From assembly GCF_000716435.1 (NCBI RefSeq), contig NZ_JNWO01000004.1, positions 1-64,000 on the forward strand: a stretch of 64,000 nt of DNA, written 5' to 3'. Position 1 is the stretch's first letter; each line of letters starts with the position of its first letter. This DNA is from Streptomyces xylophagus. GTDB lineage: Bacteria > Actinomycetota > Actinomycetes > Streptomycetales > Streptomycetaceae. The notes below the pieces were generated by a model, which made no database searches, was not told the DNA's origin, and saw nothing but the letters and a program-made list of their open reading frames with translations. Below, one piece after another: positions 9,579-17,666 of this stretch. Position numbers and translations under genes: made by a program.

Positions 9579-10724
9579 CTAGGGACGGGCGAGTTCGGCG
9601 GCGTCGCGGCGGAACGCCCAGCGCATCTCCGGTTCCATCGCGCACCGGAACGCCCGCCGGACCGGCGGTGTGCACAGGGCGGTCACGACGGCGGCGGCGA
9701 CCACCGTCACCGTGATCTCGCCGAGGGGACCCCGCACCCACGAAGGGTCGTACCAGCCCCAGGACTTGGCGCCCTGCGCGACGAACCCGTGCAGGAGATA
9801 GCCGTAGAGCGTGCCCGCGCCCAGTGCGGTGAACCAGGTGCGGCGGCGCGGCACCCAGGCGAGGAAGCAGGCGACCAGGAGGGTCGAGCAGGCGAACAGG
9901 GCCAGCGTCATGACCGGTCCTTCCCAGTAGGGCACGCCGAGTTGCCGCGCGCTCGCGTTGTGGAAGAGCCAGGCGTAGTCGAAGCGCGGGACCGACCAGT
10001 AGGCCGCCGCGAGCGCGCACACGAACACCGGGACCGCCAACTGCCGTACCTCCGGCCGCCGTACGAGCTGGAAGTGCTCCGGCTTCAGGGAGAGACCGAG
10101 CACGAAGTACGGCAGGAACTGCAACACGCGTTGCAGGTCGAGGTCGTCGCCGATGGAGGGGGAGAGCGTCGCCAGCATCGCGATCGCCAGGGCGAGGGGC
10201 AGCGGGTGACGGACGTGGTTCCAGATCGGAGTCGTGAGGCGCCAGACGAACAGGGCCGCCAGGAACCACGTCAGGTACAGCGGGTCCAACAGGCTGATCG
10301 CGCGGTCGGGTTGGTGGTCGGTCCAGCGCGTGAACAGCGTGTACGCCGTCTCGAAGACGACGTACGGCACGACGATTCCCGTCAGCAGGCGCCTGATCTG
10401 CGGCGGGCTCGCGCGGAAACTCCGGGAGAAATAGCCGGAGATGACGATGAACGCCGGCATGTGCACGGCGTAGACGAGCGTGTACAGCGCGGTGACGCTG
10501 CGGCTGTCGGAGCGCAGCGGTTCCCAGGCGTGGCCGATCGCCACGAGGACGATCGCCAGGTACTTGGCGTTGTCGAAGAAGGGGTCGCGTTGCTTCCCGG
10601 GGACGGGCGCGGCAGCCGGGACGGCGGCCGGGGACAGCCGTACGGGGGTGTCGGCGGAGGCGGTGGGAGAAGCACGCATCCCGCTCGCCTCACCGCTTCC
10701 CGACGATCCAAACCCCTCGTTCAT
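9579..10724 (-). CDS. Acyltransferase-3 family (fucose 4-O-acetylase-like) membrane protein
   Basis: A 381-residue polytopic protein with about ten hydrophobic segments. The N-terminal DPFFDNAKYLAIVLVAIGHAWEP carries the catalytic-type His of the acyltransferase 3 family, and AFIVISGYFSRS matches the conserved second segment. The family transfers acyl groups to sugars or envelope glycans across the membrane. It lies 45 bp downstream of pstB on the same strand, separated by a GTGACGTG-type direct repeat, so it may be the last gene of the Pst-like transcription unit. Substrate is unknown. Confidence 0.85.
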   Translation of the reverse strand: MNEGFGSSGSGEASGMRASPTASADTPVRLSPAAVPAAAPVPGKQRDPFFDNAKYLAIVLVAIGHAWEPLRSDSRSVTALYTLVYAVHMPAFIVISGYFSRSFRASPPQIRRLLTGIVVPYVVFETAYTLFTRWTDHQPDRAISLLDPLYLTWFLAALFVWRLTTPIWNHVRHPLPLALAIAMLATLSPSIGDDLDLQRVLQFLPYFVLGLSLKPEHFQLVRRPEVRQLAVPVFVCALAAAYWSVPRFDYAWLFHNASARQLGVPYWEGPVMTLALFACSTLLVACFLAWVPRRRTWFTALGAGTLYGYLLHGFVAQGAKSWGWYDPSWVRGPLGEITVTVVAAAVVTALCTPPVRRAFRCAMEPEMRWAFRRDAAELARP

Positions 10725-10767
10725 GTGACGTGTGTGACACGTGTGGCGCGTGCGTGACGTGTGTGAC
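10725..10767. repeat. Direct repeat of 14 bp between pstB and acyltransferase
   Basis: GTGACGTGTGTGAC occurs at 10725-10738 and again at 10754-10767 (29-bp period), with the palindrome ACACGTGT between them. It fills the whole 45-bp gap. It may be a regulator site or mRNA structure; this is unproven. Confidence 0.5.
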
Positions 10768-10769
10768 GC

Positions 10770-11594
10770 TCAGCCGAAGCGGCCCGCCACGTAGTCCGCC
10801 GTCCGCTGGTCCTTCGGGGAGCCGAAGACGTCGTCGGTGGCGCCGGCCTCCACGATCCCGCCGGGGGTGCCCTGTTCGGCGAGGAAGAAGGCGCACTGCT
10901 GGGAGACGCGGGCGGCCTGCTGCATGTTGTGGGTGACGATGACCACAGTGACCTGTCCGGCCAGCTCGTGGATCGTCTCCTCGACCCGGCGGGTGGAGGT
11001 GGGGTCGAGCGCCGAGCAGGGCTCGTCCATGAGCAGGACCCGGGGGCGTACGGCGAGCGCGCGGGCGATGCACAGCCGCTGCTGCTGGCCGCCGGACAGG
11101 GCGCCGCCGGGCTGCCGCAGCCGGTCGCGGACCTCCTTCCACAGGCCCGCGCGGGACAGGGACTCCTCGACCAGCTCGTCCTTCTCGCGCCGGCCCACCC
11201 GCGTGCCCGTCAGGCGCAGACCGGCCACCACGTTGTCGTAGATCGACATCGCGGGGAACGGGTTCGGCTTCTGGAAGACCATGCCGATACGGCGGCGGGC
11301 GTCCGTCAGCCGCCACGAGGCGTCGTAGATGTCCTCGCCCTCGAAGAGCACCTCGCCGCCGAAGGCCGCCGACGGGATCAGCTCGTGCATGCGGTTGAGG
11401 GTGCGCAGGAACGTCGACTTGCCGCAGCCGGACGGGCCGATGAGCGCGCTGACCTGGCCCGCGGGCATGGTCAGCGACACCTGGCCGAGCACCTGGTGGG
11501 TGCCGAACCAGGCCGAGACGGCGCGGGCCTCGAGCGTGGCGGGGGCGGTGGTCGCGGTGGTGACGGGCAGGACGGCGGTGTCGGTCTCGGTCAT
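10770..11594 (-). CDS. pstB: Phosphate ABC transporter ATP-binding protein
   Basis: A 274-residue ABC ATPase of the PstB family. Walker A is GPSGCGKST (about residue 53), the Q-loop is VFQKPNPFP, the signature LSGGQQQR, Walker B LLMDEPCSALDP, and the switch His is in IVTHNMQQA. Length and the MVFQKPNPFPMS-like region are typical of PstB rather than a generic importer ATPase. It should power the PstC/PstA permeases encoded 10 kb upstream in the same direction. It is separated from them by binding-protein and sortase-like genes, an unusual order. It starts 16 bp after the sortase-like gene. Confidence 0.95.
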   Translation of the reverse strand: MTETDTAVLPVTTATTAPATLEARAVSAWFGTHQVLGQVSLTMPAGQVSALIGPSGCGKSTFLRTLNRMHELIPSAAFGGEVLFEGEDIYDASWRLTDARRRIGMVFQKPNPFPAMSIYDNVVAGLRLTGTRVGRREKDELVEESLSRAGLWKEVRDRLRQPGGALSGGQQQRLCIARALAVRPRVLLMDEPCSALDPTSTRRVEETIHELAGQVTVVIVTHNMQQAARVSQQCAFFLAEQGTPGGIVEAGATDDVFGSPKDQRTADYVAGRFG

Positions 11595-11610
11595 GTCGGG
11601 ATCCCTCGGT

Positions 11611-12537
11611 TCACAGCAGGTTCGGCAGCAGTTCGGTGGTGCGCGTGGCGACCTGGAGGCCCAGGACCGCGACGAGCGGGGCGAAGACGATCCACGTCTG
11701 GTGACGGCCCCAGCGGTGCCAGGCCCATACGGCGGCTACGGCGGCCAGCAGCAGCGCCTGCAGCCACATCACCAGGGGCCACGGCACGCCGTCGGGACGG
11801 GCGAGGGGTTCCTCGGAGGCGGGCAGGGTGCCGGAGCGGATCACCGCGGCCGGGGTCGTGAAGGCGGTCGAGATCAGGTCGGCGTCGACGCGGAGGACGC
11901 CGGAGGGCATGTAGTGCGGGCCGGTGGCGGTGACCAGGACCAGGCGGCCCTTGCCCGAGGCGAGGGCGGCGGGTGCCGGGTCGCCGGCCCGGCGGACGTC
12001 GGCTACTTGGTAGGTCGCCTTGCCCTGGCCGGTGGTCACGGAGAACGTGACGCCGGCGCGCAGGTCGGCCAGCCGCCCGAACGGGCCGCCGTAGGCCGCC
12101 GCGCGGCCCATCAGCACGCTGGTGCCGGACTGGCCGGGCAGCGGGGTGTCACGGCGGTGGCCGGGGCCGTCGGTCAGGACGGTGGAGTCGGTGCCCTCCA
12201 GGACGACCTGGCTCAGACCCAGGGACGGGATACGGATCAGGGCGACCGGGGTGCCGGGCGCGAGGAGCCTGCCCTGCTGGTCGGTCTGGGACACCGGGGC
12301 GGTGCCCAGGGCGAGTTGACCCCGCAGCGCGTCGAACGAGGCGTGCTGCGCGGAGTGTTCCTGCGCGCCGCTGAACACCAGCAGCTGCGCGGTGATGCCG
12401 AGCAGGAGGGCGGCGAGGCTGAGCAGGCCGCCGCGGGCGAGGTGGCGGACGGCGGTGACGCTCCGCGCGCTCTGGACGCTCCGGACGAGCGTGCGCGGCA
12501 CGGTCGGAGCGGGCCTGACGGGGGTGGCGACGGTCAC
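11611..12537 (-). CDS. Catalytically dead sortase-fold membrane protein
   Basis: GTG 12537 is chosen because AAAGGAGG lies 9 bp upstream; the frame continues upstream without a signal. The 308-residue protein has an N-terminal membrane anchor (about 36-57), a class E/F-like sortase domain (about 90-225: PVALIRIPSLGL, GPGHRRDTPLPG, then SVLMGRAAAYGGPF) and two C-terminal transmembrane segments (about 253-273 and 281-297). Where class E sortases have GHR, this protein has GRA (Arg 145). Where they have the catalytic TC, it has TA (Ala 204). The catalytic Arg before the last strand also appears replaced. It therefore looks like a pseudoenzyme. It sits between a PstS-like gene and pstB, which suggests a scaffold or binding role in that envelope system. 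Confidence 0.85.
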   Translation of the reverse strand: MTVATPVRPAPTVPRTLVRSVQSARSVTAVRHLARGGLLSLAALLLGITAQLLVFSGAQEHSAQHASFDALRGQLALGTAPVSQTDQQGRLLAPGTPVALIRIPSLGLSQVVLEGTDSTVLTDGPGHRRDTPLPGQSGTSVLMGRAAAYGGPFGRLADLRAGVTFSVTTGQGKATYQVADVRRAGDPAPAALASGKGRLVLVTATGPHYMPSGVLRVDADLISTAFTTPAAVIRSGTLPASEEPLARPDGVPWPLVMWLQALLLAAVAAVWAWHRWGRHQTWIVFAPLVAVLGLQVATRTTELLPNLL

Positions 12538-12589
12538 GGCGGCCCGCCTCCTTTGCTGTCGTCGTCTGCTGTCGTCGTCGTAGGGGCCG

Positions 12590-12615
12590 CCGGGGAGACG
12601 GTGAGGTCTCCCCGG
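12590..12615. terminator. Hairpin between PstS-like gene and sortase-like gene
   Basis: A perfect 10-bp stem CCGGGGAGAC/GTCTCCCCGG with a 6-nt loop lies 35 bp past the PstS-like stop and 53 bp before the sortase-like start. It could stop or attenuate transcription inside the operon. Confidence 0.6.
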
Positions 12616-12650
12616 CCGCACGGTCGGTCAAGCGGTCAACTGCGGTTGGA

Positions 12651-14645
12651 TCAGGTGGACTTGATGACGAAGTTGGCGCTGCTGCGCGCGTTCACCGTCG
12701 CCGAGCCGGCGTAGGAGGCGTGCAGGGTGTGCTTGCCCTTGGCGAGCTTCGGCAGGGTGATCGTGACCTTGCCGGCGCTCAGGGTGCCGGTGGCGAGGAG
12801 CTTGGTGCCCTCGTAGATCCGCACGGTGCCGGCCGGCGTGGTGCCGGTCGCGGTGACCTTGACGGTGACCTTCGCGCGGGCCGTGTGGGCGATCGAGGCG
12901 GGCGCGGTCTTGGTGACCGCCGGGGTCGCCTTGGTGATCTTCAGGGAGACGGTCGCGGAGGAGGCGTTGAGCTTGCTCGCCCCGGCGTAGGAGACGGTCA
13001 GGCTGTGCGTGGCGACCTTGAGGTGGTTCGACACGTTGACGGTGACCTTGCCGGAGCTGTTCAGCGTGCCGGTGCCGACGACCGTCGCGCCGTCCTTGAC
13101 GGTGACCTTGCCGCTGGGGACGACACCGTGCGAGCCGGTGACGGTGACCGCGACCTTCGGGGTCGTGCCGTACGCGGTGGTGGCGGTGGTCGCCTTGGTG
13201 GTGCTCGCGTACTTGACCGCGCCGGTCCACGTGGCCGCCGTACCGGTGCCGTTGACGTTGTTGGCGGTGACCGTGGCGGTGTAGGTGCCGGTCGCGAGAC
13301 CGGTGAAGGAGTACGACGTGGTGGAGGCCGGGACGTCCTTGCTGGCGACGACGCCGCCGTCCGCACCGAAAAGCGTGACCCGGTAGTCGGTGACCGGCAT
13401 GGCCGGGACGAGGACGTTCGGGGTCCAGCCGATCTTGAGGCTCGCGTCGCCGACCGTGGACTTCAGGGCGGGCGCGTTCGGCACCGAGTGGTCGAAGGAG
13501 CTGGACTCCTCCAGGCCACCGAGCTTGGCGTGCTTGGCGACGGAGACGGAGCCGTTGTAGGACTCGTTGACGAAACCGAACTTGGCGATGACGGACTCGG
13601 CGGCGTCCGACGCCAGCTGCGCGGTGTGGCTGCCGCTGGTGACGAAGACGTCGTACAGGTCCTTGTCGTAGAAGATGCTGGTCGGGTCGATCGCCCGGCT
13701 CGGCACGACGTTGTAGACGTCGCGGCCGAAGGTGGCGTTCTCGTAGTAGGCGTTGACCGGGGCCAGCTTGCCGTTCACCGTGGTGACCGGGCTGGTGGCA
13801 CCGTCGTCGCCGGGCAGCTGCACGGAGGCCAGGTGACCGCCGGCGGCCGCCGCCGTCTTGCTGTAGTCGGGGGAGACGCCGTTGTTCTGGGCGATCCAGG
13901 AACCGACGGAGAACGGGACGAGCGCGCCGTCCTCGGTGAGGGCCGCGTTGGCCTGGTTCTCCTGGACGACGCCGATGCTCACGGGGACGTCGTTGTCGGC
14001 CACGCCGATCGCGTTCAGGAAGAACTTGCGGGTGCCGGAGTTCTGCTGCGGGATCTTCGGGTGCACGGTCTGGCCGTTCACCACGGTCAGGCGGCCGATG
14101 TAGATGTCGTGCAGCTGCTGCACGGTCAGGGTGTCCAGGCCCGAGCCCTTGACCGCGACGCCGACCGCGTCACGCGCCATCGGGATGTAGGTGAGCGAGG
14201 TGCCGGAGCTGGACGGACCGCCGGAGGAACGGGCGAAGTCGACCTGGCCCTTGACCGAGGCACCGGACGAGTCCAGGTCGCCGGTGAGCGACTCGCTCAG
14301 GGCGGTCCGGCCGGAGCCGGAGCCGTTCGGGCGCAGGAAGGTCGTGCCGCCGGAGCGGGTGGTGATCTTCGTGCCGGTGGCGCCGGTGCCCGGCTCGATC
14401 GCGTCGTAGGACGCGATGCCCGCGCCGTTCGCCGACTTCACGCCGGTGGCGGAGTAGCTGGTGCCGTTGACGGTGTCACCGGCCAGGGCGTTGGTGACGT
14501 CCTGGGTGGTGTCCGAGCCGACGCCGACGAGCTGGCGGAAGGTCCCGGCGGGAGTGGGGTCGGCGGACGCCGGGCTCGCCAGAGCCAGCGTGCCGGACAC
14601 CACGGCGGCGGCGACCATGGCCGCCGAGAGGCGCATTCTGCGCAT
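12651..14645 (-). CDS. Secreted PstS-like protein with FnIII and Ig-like repeats
   Basis: A 664-residue secreted protein with a signal peptide cleaved near ASPASADP. Residues about 30-385 resemble phosphate-binding PstS domains (QLVGVGSDTTQDV near the N-terminus; RSGGTTFLRPNGSGSGR as an anion-loop-like stretch). A fibronectin type III module follows (about 390-480), then two bacterial Ig-like domains of the Big_3_5 type (about 485-575 and 580-664). No C-terminal membrane anchor, so it is released or held by the Ig modules. It has its own start region after a hairpin at 14723-14747. Phosphate binding is family inference; conserved Thr/Ser/Arg ligands need alignment. Confidence 0.85.
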   Translation of the reverse strand: MRRMRLSAAMVAAAVVSGTLALASPASADPTPAGTFRQLVGVGSDTTQDVTNALAGDTVNGTSYSATGVKSANGAGIASYDAIEPGTGATGTKITTRSGGTTFLRPNGSGSGRTALSESLTGDLDSSGASVKGQVDFARSSGGPSSSGTSLTYIPMARDAVGVAVKGSGLDTLTVQQLHDIYIGRLTVVNGQTVHPKIPQQNSGTRKFFLNAIGVADNDVPVSIGVVQENQANAALTEDGALVPFSVGSWIAQNNGVSPDYSKTAAAAGGHLASVQLPGDDGATSPVTTVNGKLAPVNAYYENATFGRDVYNVVPSRAIDPTSIFYDKDLYDVFVTSGSHTAQLASDAAESVIAKFGFVNESYNGSVSVAKHAKLGGLEESSSFDHSVPNAPALKSTVGDASLKIGWTPNVLVPAMPVTDYRVTLFGADGGVVASKDVPASTTSYSFTGLATGTYTATVTANNVNGTGTAATWTGAVKYASTTKATTATTAYGTTPKVAVTVTGSHGVVPSGKVTVKDGATVVGTGTLNSSGKVTVNVSNHLKVATHSLTVSYAGASKLNASSATVSLKITKATPAVTKTAPASIAHTARAKVTVKVTATGTTPAGTVRIYEGTKLLATGTLSAGKVTITLPKLAKGKHTLHASYAGSATVNARSSANFVIKST

Positions 14646-14722
14646 TGCGGTTCTCCAGAAGGTGTGCGAGGTGACGTGCCATCGGATGGATCAGGTGAAT
14701 CTGAGATGGTGGTGCGAGCCGC

Positions 14723-14747
14723 CCGCCCCGACTGCCTTTCGGGGCGG
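14723..14747. terminator. Hairpin terminator upstream of the PstS-like Ig gene
   Basis: A perfect 9-bp stem CCGCCCCGA/TCGGGGCGG with a 7-nt loop. A second smaller stem, GGAGTT/AACTCC, lies at 14762-14776. Both are downstream of the large binding-protein gene on the minus strand and probably end that transcript. Confidence 0.65.
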
Positions 14748-14790
14748 ACGGCGGTCTATGGGGAGTTCTCAACTCCGGTAGGGGTAGTGC

Positions 14791-14843
14791 TTTTAGGGGC
14801 GCGGGGAACTGCGCGACCAGCCACGACGGGCCCGCAGCCGACG
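14791..14843. repeat. Streptomyces dispersed repeat at the end of the large binding-protein gene
   Basis: The segment TTTTAGGGGCGCGGGGAACT and its continuation GCGCGACCAGCCACGACGG match a dispersed element I recall as frequent near streptomycete gene ends. Here it overlaps the 3' end of the minus-strand gene and supplies its last residues and TAA stop. Confidence 0.6.
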
Positions 14844-17666
14844 AACAACCGTCTGTGCCGAGGCGAGAGACAACCGCCCCCCGCCGGCGAACGGCGCACC
14901 AACACCGGCGAAAGCACCAAGCGCCGCACCAACCGGCACCGCATAGCGCAGCGGACTCGCAGGGTCAGCAGGCGTGGTGCCGGCCGCCGTAGTCGCAACG
15001 GCCTGACCTCCGTCGTACGACGCCGACGCGCTGGGCGAGACACTGGCACCGGCGCCCGCGCCACCGGCACCCGTACCGGCACCGCCCGCCGTGCCACCGG
15101 TCCCCCCGGCGGAGCCACCCGCGCCGCTGCCCGAGGTGGAGGTACCGCCGCCGTCGGCCGAGCCCCCGCCCGTGGACGTCGGACCGGTGTAGGCGACGAG
15201 CGCGTCGGCGGCCTTGCCGGCCTGGGCGCGCAGCTTCTTGGAGAGCGGGGCGTATCCGTACGGCAGCCTGCCCGGATCGGCCCCCTGGGTCTGGCCGGCG
15301 CCGGAGGCGTACCGCAGCAGCGCCGCGTAGTCCTGGCGCGCGGCCTTGCTCACCTTGCCGGGCCGCACCGCCGCGTACACCAGCTCGGTCAGCGGATACG
15401 CGCCCTTCGCCGTGGCGTTCGCCGGGGTGACCTCGGGGACGCCCGAGCCGGTGGCGGTCGCGGCCGCCGCGGTCAGCGCGGCCGTGGTCGGGGCGACGTA
15501 CTTGCCCGCGCTGTTCTGCAACTGGGCGGTCTGCAGGCCGTAGCGGGCGGCGGAGGCCGCGTCCGTGACCGTGATGACGAAGCGCGAACCGACGATCTGC
15601 GGGCCGGAGTTCTTGTACGCCGGCGGAGTGGCCAGCGGGTCCCAGGTGGACTTCCACAGGGTGTCCGCGCGGCGGGCGTGCAGGGCGCCGGCGTGCATGT
15701 CCTCCACATAGGGGTGGAAGTCGATCATGCACTGCTTGTTCGTCGCGGGCGCGCCCGAGCCCGGCGGGATCGTGCACCACGGGTCGCTCTTCGGGTAGTC
15801 GTCGGTGCTCGACGGGTCGAAGGCGGTGCCGGTCGGGTTCAGGTCCGCGTTGGTGCTGTAGTACGGGTTGACCCGCATGCCGTCGTCGTCGGGGACACCG
15901 GAGAGGAACTGCCGGGAGTCCCTGTCGGCGAGGATCCACTGCCAGATCGCACGGGCGGTGTCGGAGTGGCCCAGCGAGGTCAGCAGATCGGTGTCGGTGG
16001 CCGGGGTCTCGGCGACCGACAGATAGGCGAACTCCGGGTTCAGCGCGATGAATTCGGGGTCGGTGGCGAGCCCGGAGGGGTTCTTCCGCGCCCAGCCGTA
16101 CCCCTTGACCGCCGTGCCGCTGATGACCGAACCCCAGGTGGAGCTGCGGTACGACTCGGTGAGCAGCTTGGCGACCAAGCGGGCGTTCAGCTTGATGGAC
16201 TCGATCTTGGTGCCGTCGAGTTTCTCCTCGGACGCCGGTGCTCCGGACGAGGATCTGCGTTCGATCGTGAACCCGATGACGGCTCCGGAGAGGGCGACCG
16301 GCGCGTACGTCGTCGTACCCGGTGGCGCTGTCGTGCCCGTGTCTGCCCCGAGCCTGCGGGTGGTGAACGCGAGGCCCGTCGAACCGTCCGCGATCAGCCG
16401 GGACCGGGTGTCCGGTTCGCCGAACTCGGTGTAGCTGTACACCTTGCCGGCCGCACAGAGCTTCGCCTGCCAGCTGGTCATCGCGTCCGCCACCAACTCG
16501 CTGCCGGTGGTGGGGCGTTCGTCGGCGCCCAGGGGGCAGTTGGTGCCCACGCTGTTGAAGTCCAGCTTGACCGCGATCCGGTTCTGCCAGTTGGTGGAGG
16601 AGACCGGGGAGCCGGCGTTGACCTGGCTCTGGTCCGCGTACGGCTTTCCGTCCAGGTCCAGATGACCCTGCGGGACGATCACCAGCCAGCAGGAGCGGGG
16701 TTTGGTGACGCCGGCGGTGGTGACGGGTACGCCGCAGCCGAGGTGGGGGGCCTCGTTGGCCGTCTGGACCTCGAAGAACTCCTTGCCGGTGCCGTCGGCG
16801 CCGGTGCGGGCGAAGTCGACCTCGTTGGTGGTGTTGCGGCTGAAGAACTTGTTGTTCTGGGTGCCGGTGGTGATCGTCGTGCCGTCCACCGACTTGAAGG
16901 GGACCTCGCCGGGGGCGTTCGGGTTGGCGGCGCCGTAGCGGTTGTCCTGGCCGTAGTTGGTGGGGTCTGCGCTGTAGAAGATCTGCCGGGTGTCGTCCTG
17001 GCCGTTGCCCGGCCAGCTGCTGCGGTCGGTGGTCGGGGAGGCGCCGTACTGGCACTGGGTGCGGGACGGGCCGGGGTTGGCGGGGACGGTGCCGTCGTCG
17101 TCGCCCCAGCACTGCATGATCTGTACGAAGTCGGTGTTGAACTGCGTGCCGGCGAACGTGGTGGGGGTGCCGCCTGTCCAACTCACGCTGATGGCCTGGC
17201 TGGTGAGGTGGGTCGTCTGGTCGACGGTGAACTTCATGTCCTTGAACTCGCCTCGGCCGGAGACGGTGACGCTCGCGTTGGCCGGGGCGGCTGTGGCGGG
17301 CGGGGCGGACTGTCCTACGGCGAGGCCGGCCAGGGCGCCGATGGCTCCGCCGGCGATCAGGCGGACCAGCAGCCTCGGCTTCGCCATCGCCTTCCGATTT
17401 CCCACCCGCACCGCCCGTGATGCTTTCGTCGTCGGGTGCGGGTGGCCCCTGTGGGGCGGAATCGCCGTCGGCGGGTGCGGGTGCTTCGTGGTTTCCGCGC
17501 GCGCTCTCCGTGTCGGCTTCGCCGCCACTGCGTGCGCTGGGCGTGGCGGGTTCGTCGTCGGGTGCGGGTGGGCCTTGTGGGGCGGATTCGCCGTCTGCGG
17601 GTGCGGGTGGGCCCCGTGGGGCTCGTTCGCCGTCTGCGGGTGCGGGTTGTCGGGCGTGGTGGTCAT
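14793..17666 (-). CDS. Large membrane-anchored PstS-like substrate-binding protein
   Basis: The ATG at 17666 overlaps the previous stop as ATGA and is preceded by GAGGGGAG, so the 957-residue form is supported. An internal ATG at 17387 with GGAAGG upstream would instead place the signal segment (LLVRLIAGGAIGALAGLAVG) at the N-terminus. The first 93 residues are His/Pro-rich and come from a 126-bp DNA repeat that PstA reads in another frame. The body (about 120-800) is a large PstS-like region of solute-binding type. It ends in a Gly/Ser/Thr-rich spacer, a hydrophobic segment (about 910-935) and a basic tail encoded by a dispersed repeat. It likely forms part of an outer-face phosphate or phosphate-ester capture system; that role is inferred from neighbours. 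Confidence 0.8.
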   Translation of the reverse strand: MTTTPDNPHPQTANEPHGAHPHPQTANPPHKAHPHPTTNPPRPAHAVAAKPTRRARAETTKHPHPPTAIPPHRGHPHPTTKASRAVRVGNRKAMAKPRLLVRLIAGGAIGALAGLAVGQSAPPATAAPANASVTVSGRGEFKDMKFTVDQTTHLTSQAISVSWTGGTPTTFAGTQFNTDFVQIMQCWGDDDGTVPANPGPSRTQCQYGASPTTDRSSWPGNGQDDTRQIFYSADPTNYGQDNRYGAANPNAPGEVPFKSVDGTTITTGTQNNKFFSRNTTNEVDFARTGADGTGKEFFEVQTANEAPHLGCGVPVTTAGVTKPRSCWLVIVPQGHLDLDGKPYADQSQVNAGSPVSSTNWQNRIAVKLDFNSVGTNCPLGADERPTTGSELVADAMTSWQAKLCAAGKVYSYTEFGEPDTRSRLIADGSTGLAFTTRRLGADTGTTAPPGTTTYAPVALSGAVIGFTIERRSSSGAPASEEKLDGTKIESIKLNARLVAKLLTESYRSSTWGSVISGTAVKGYGWARKNPSGLATDPEFIALNPEFAYLSVAETPATDTDLLTSLGHSDTARAIWQWILADRDSRQFLSGVPDDDGMRVNPYYSTNADLNPTGTAFDPSSTDDYPKSDPWCTIPPGSGAPATNKQCMIDFHPYVEDMHAGALHARRADTLWKSTWDPLATPPAYKNSGPQIVGSRFVITVTDAASAARYGLQTAQLQNSAGKYVAPTTAALTAAAATATGSGVPEVTPANATAKGAYPLTELVYAAVRPGKVSKAARQDYAALLRYASGAGQTQGADPGRLPYGYAPLSKKLRAQAGKAADALVAYTGPTSTGGGSADGGGTSTSGSGAGGSAGGTGGTAGGAGTGAGGAGAGASVSPSASASYDGGQAVATTAAGTTPADPASPLRYAVPVGAALGAFAGVGAPFAGGGRLSLASAQTVVRRLRARRGWSRSSPRP
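17401..17634. repeat. Copy of the 126-bp intragenic repeat (His/Pro-rich frame)
   Basis: About 1.9 copies of the 126-bp repeat that also lies at 19435-19767. If this copy is read in the frame PstA uses (one base shifted from the host gene), it gives DGESAPQGPPAPDDE and SGGEADTE as in PstA. The host gene reads it as HPHPTT/PTRRAR instead. Confidence 0.75.

Noticed and set aside
12720..17420. Very long plus-strand open frame opposite the Pst-like genes
   Set aside because: It is antisense to two genes with signal peptides and PstS-like domains, and its product is a low-complexity Gly/Arg/Val-rich sequence typical of GC-rich shadow frames.
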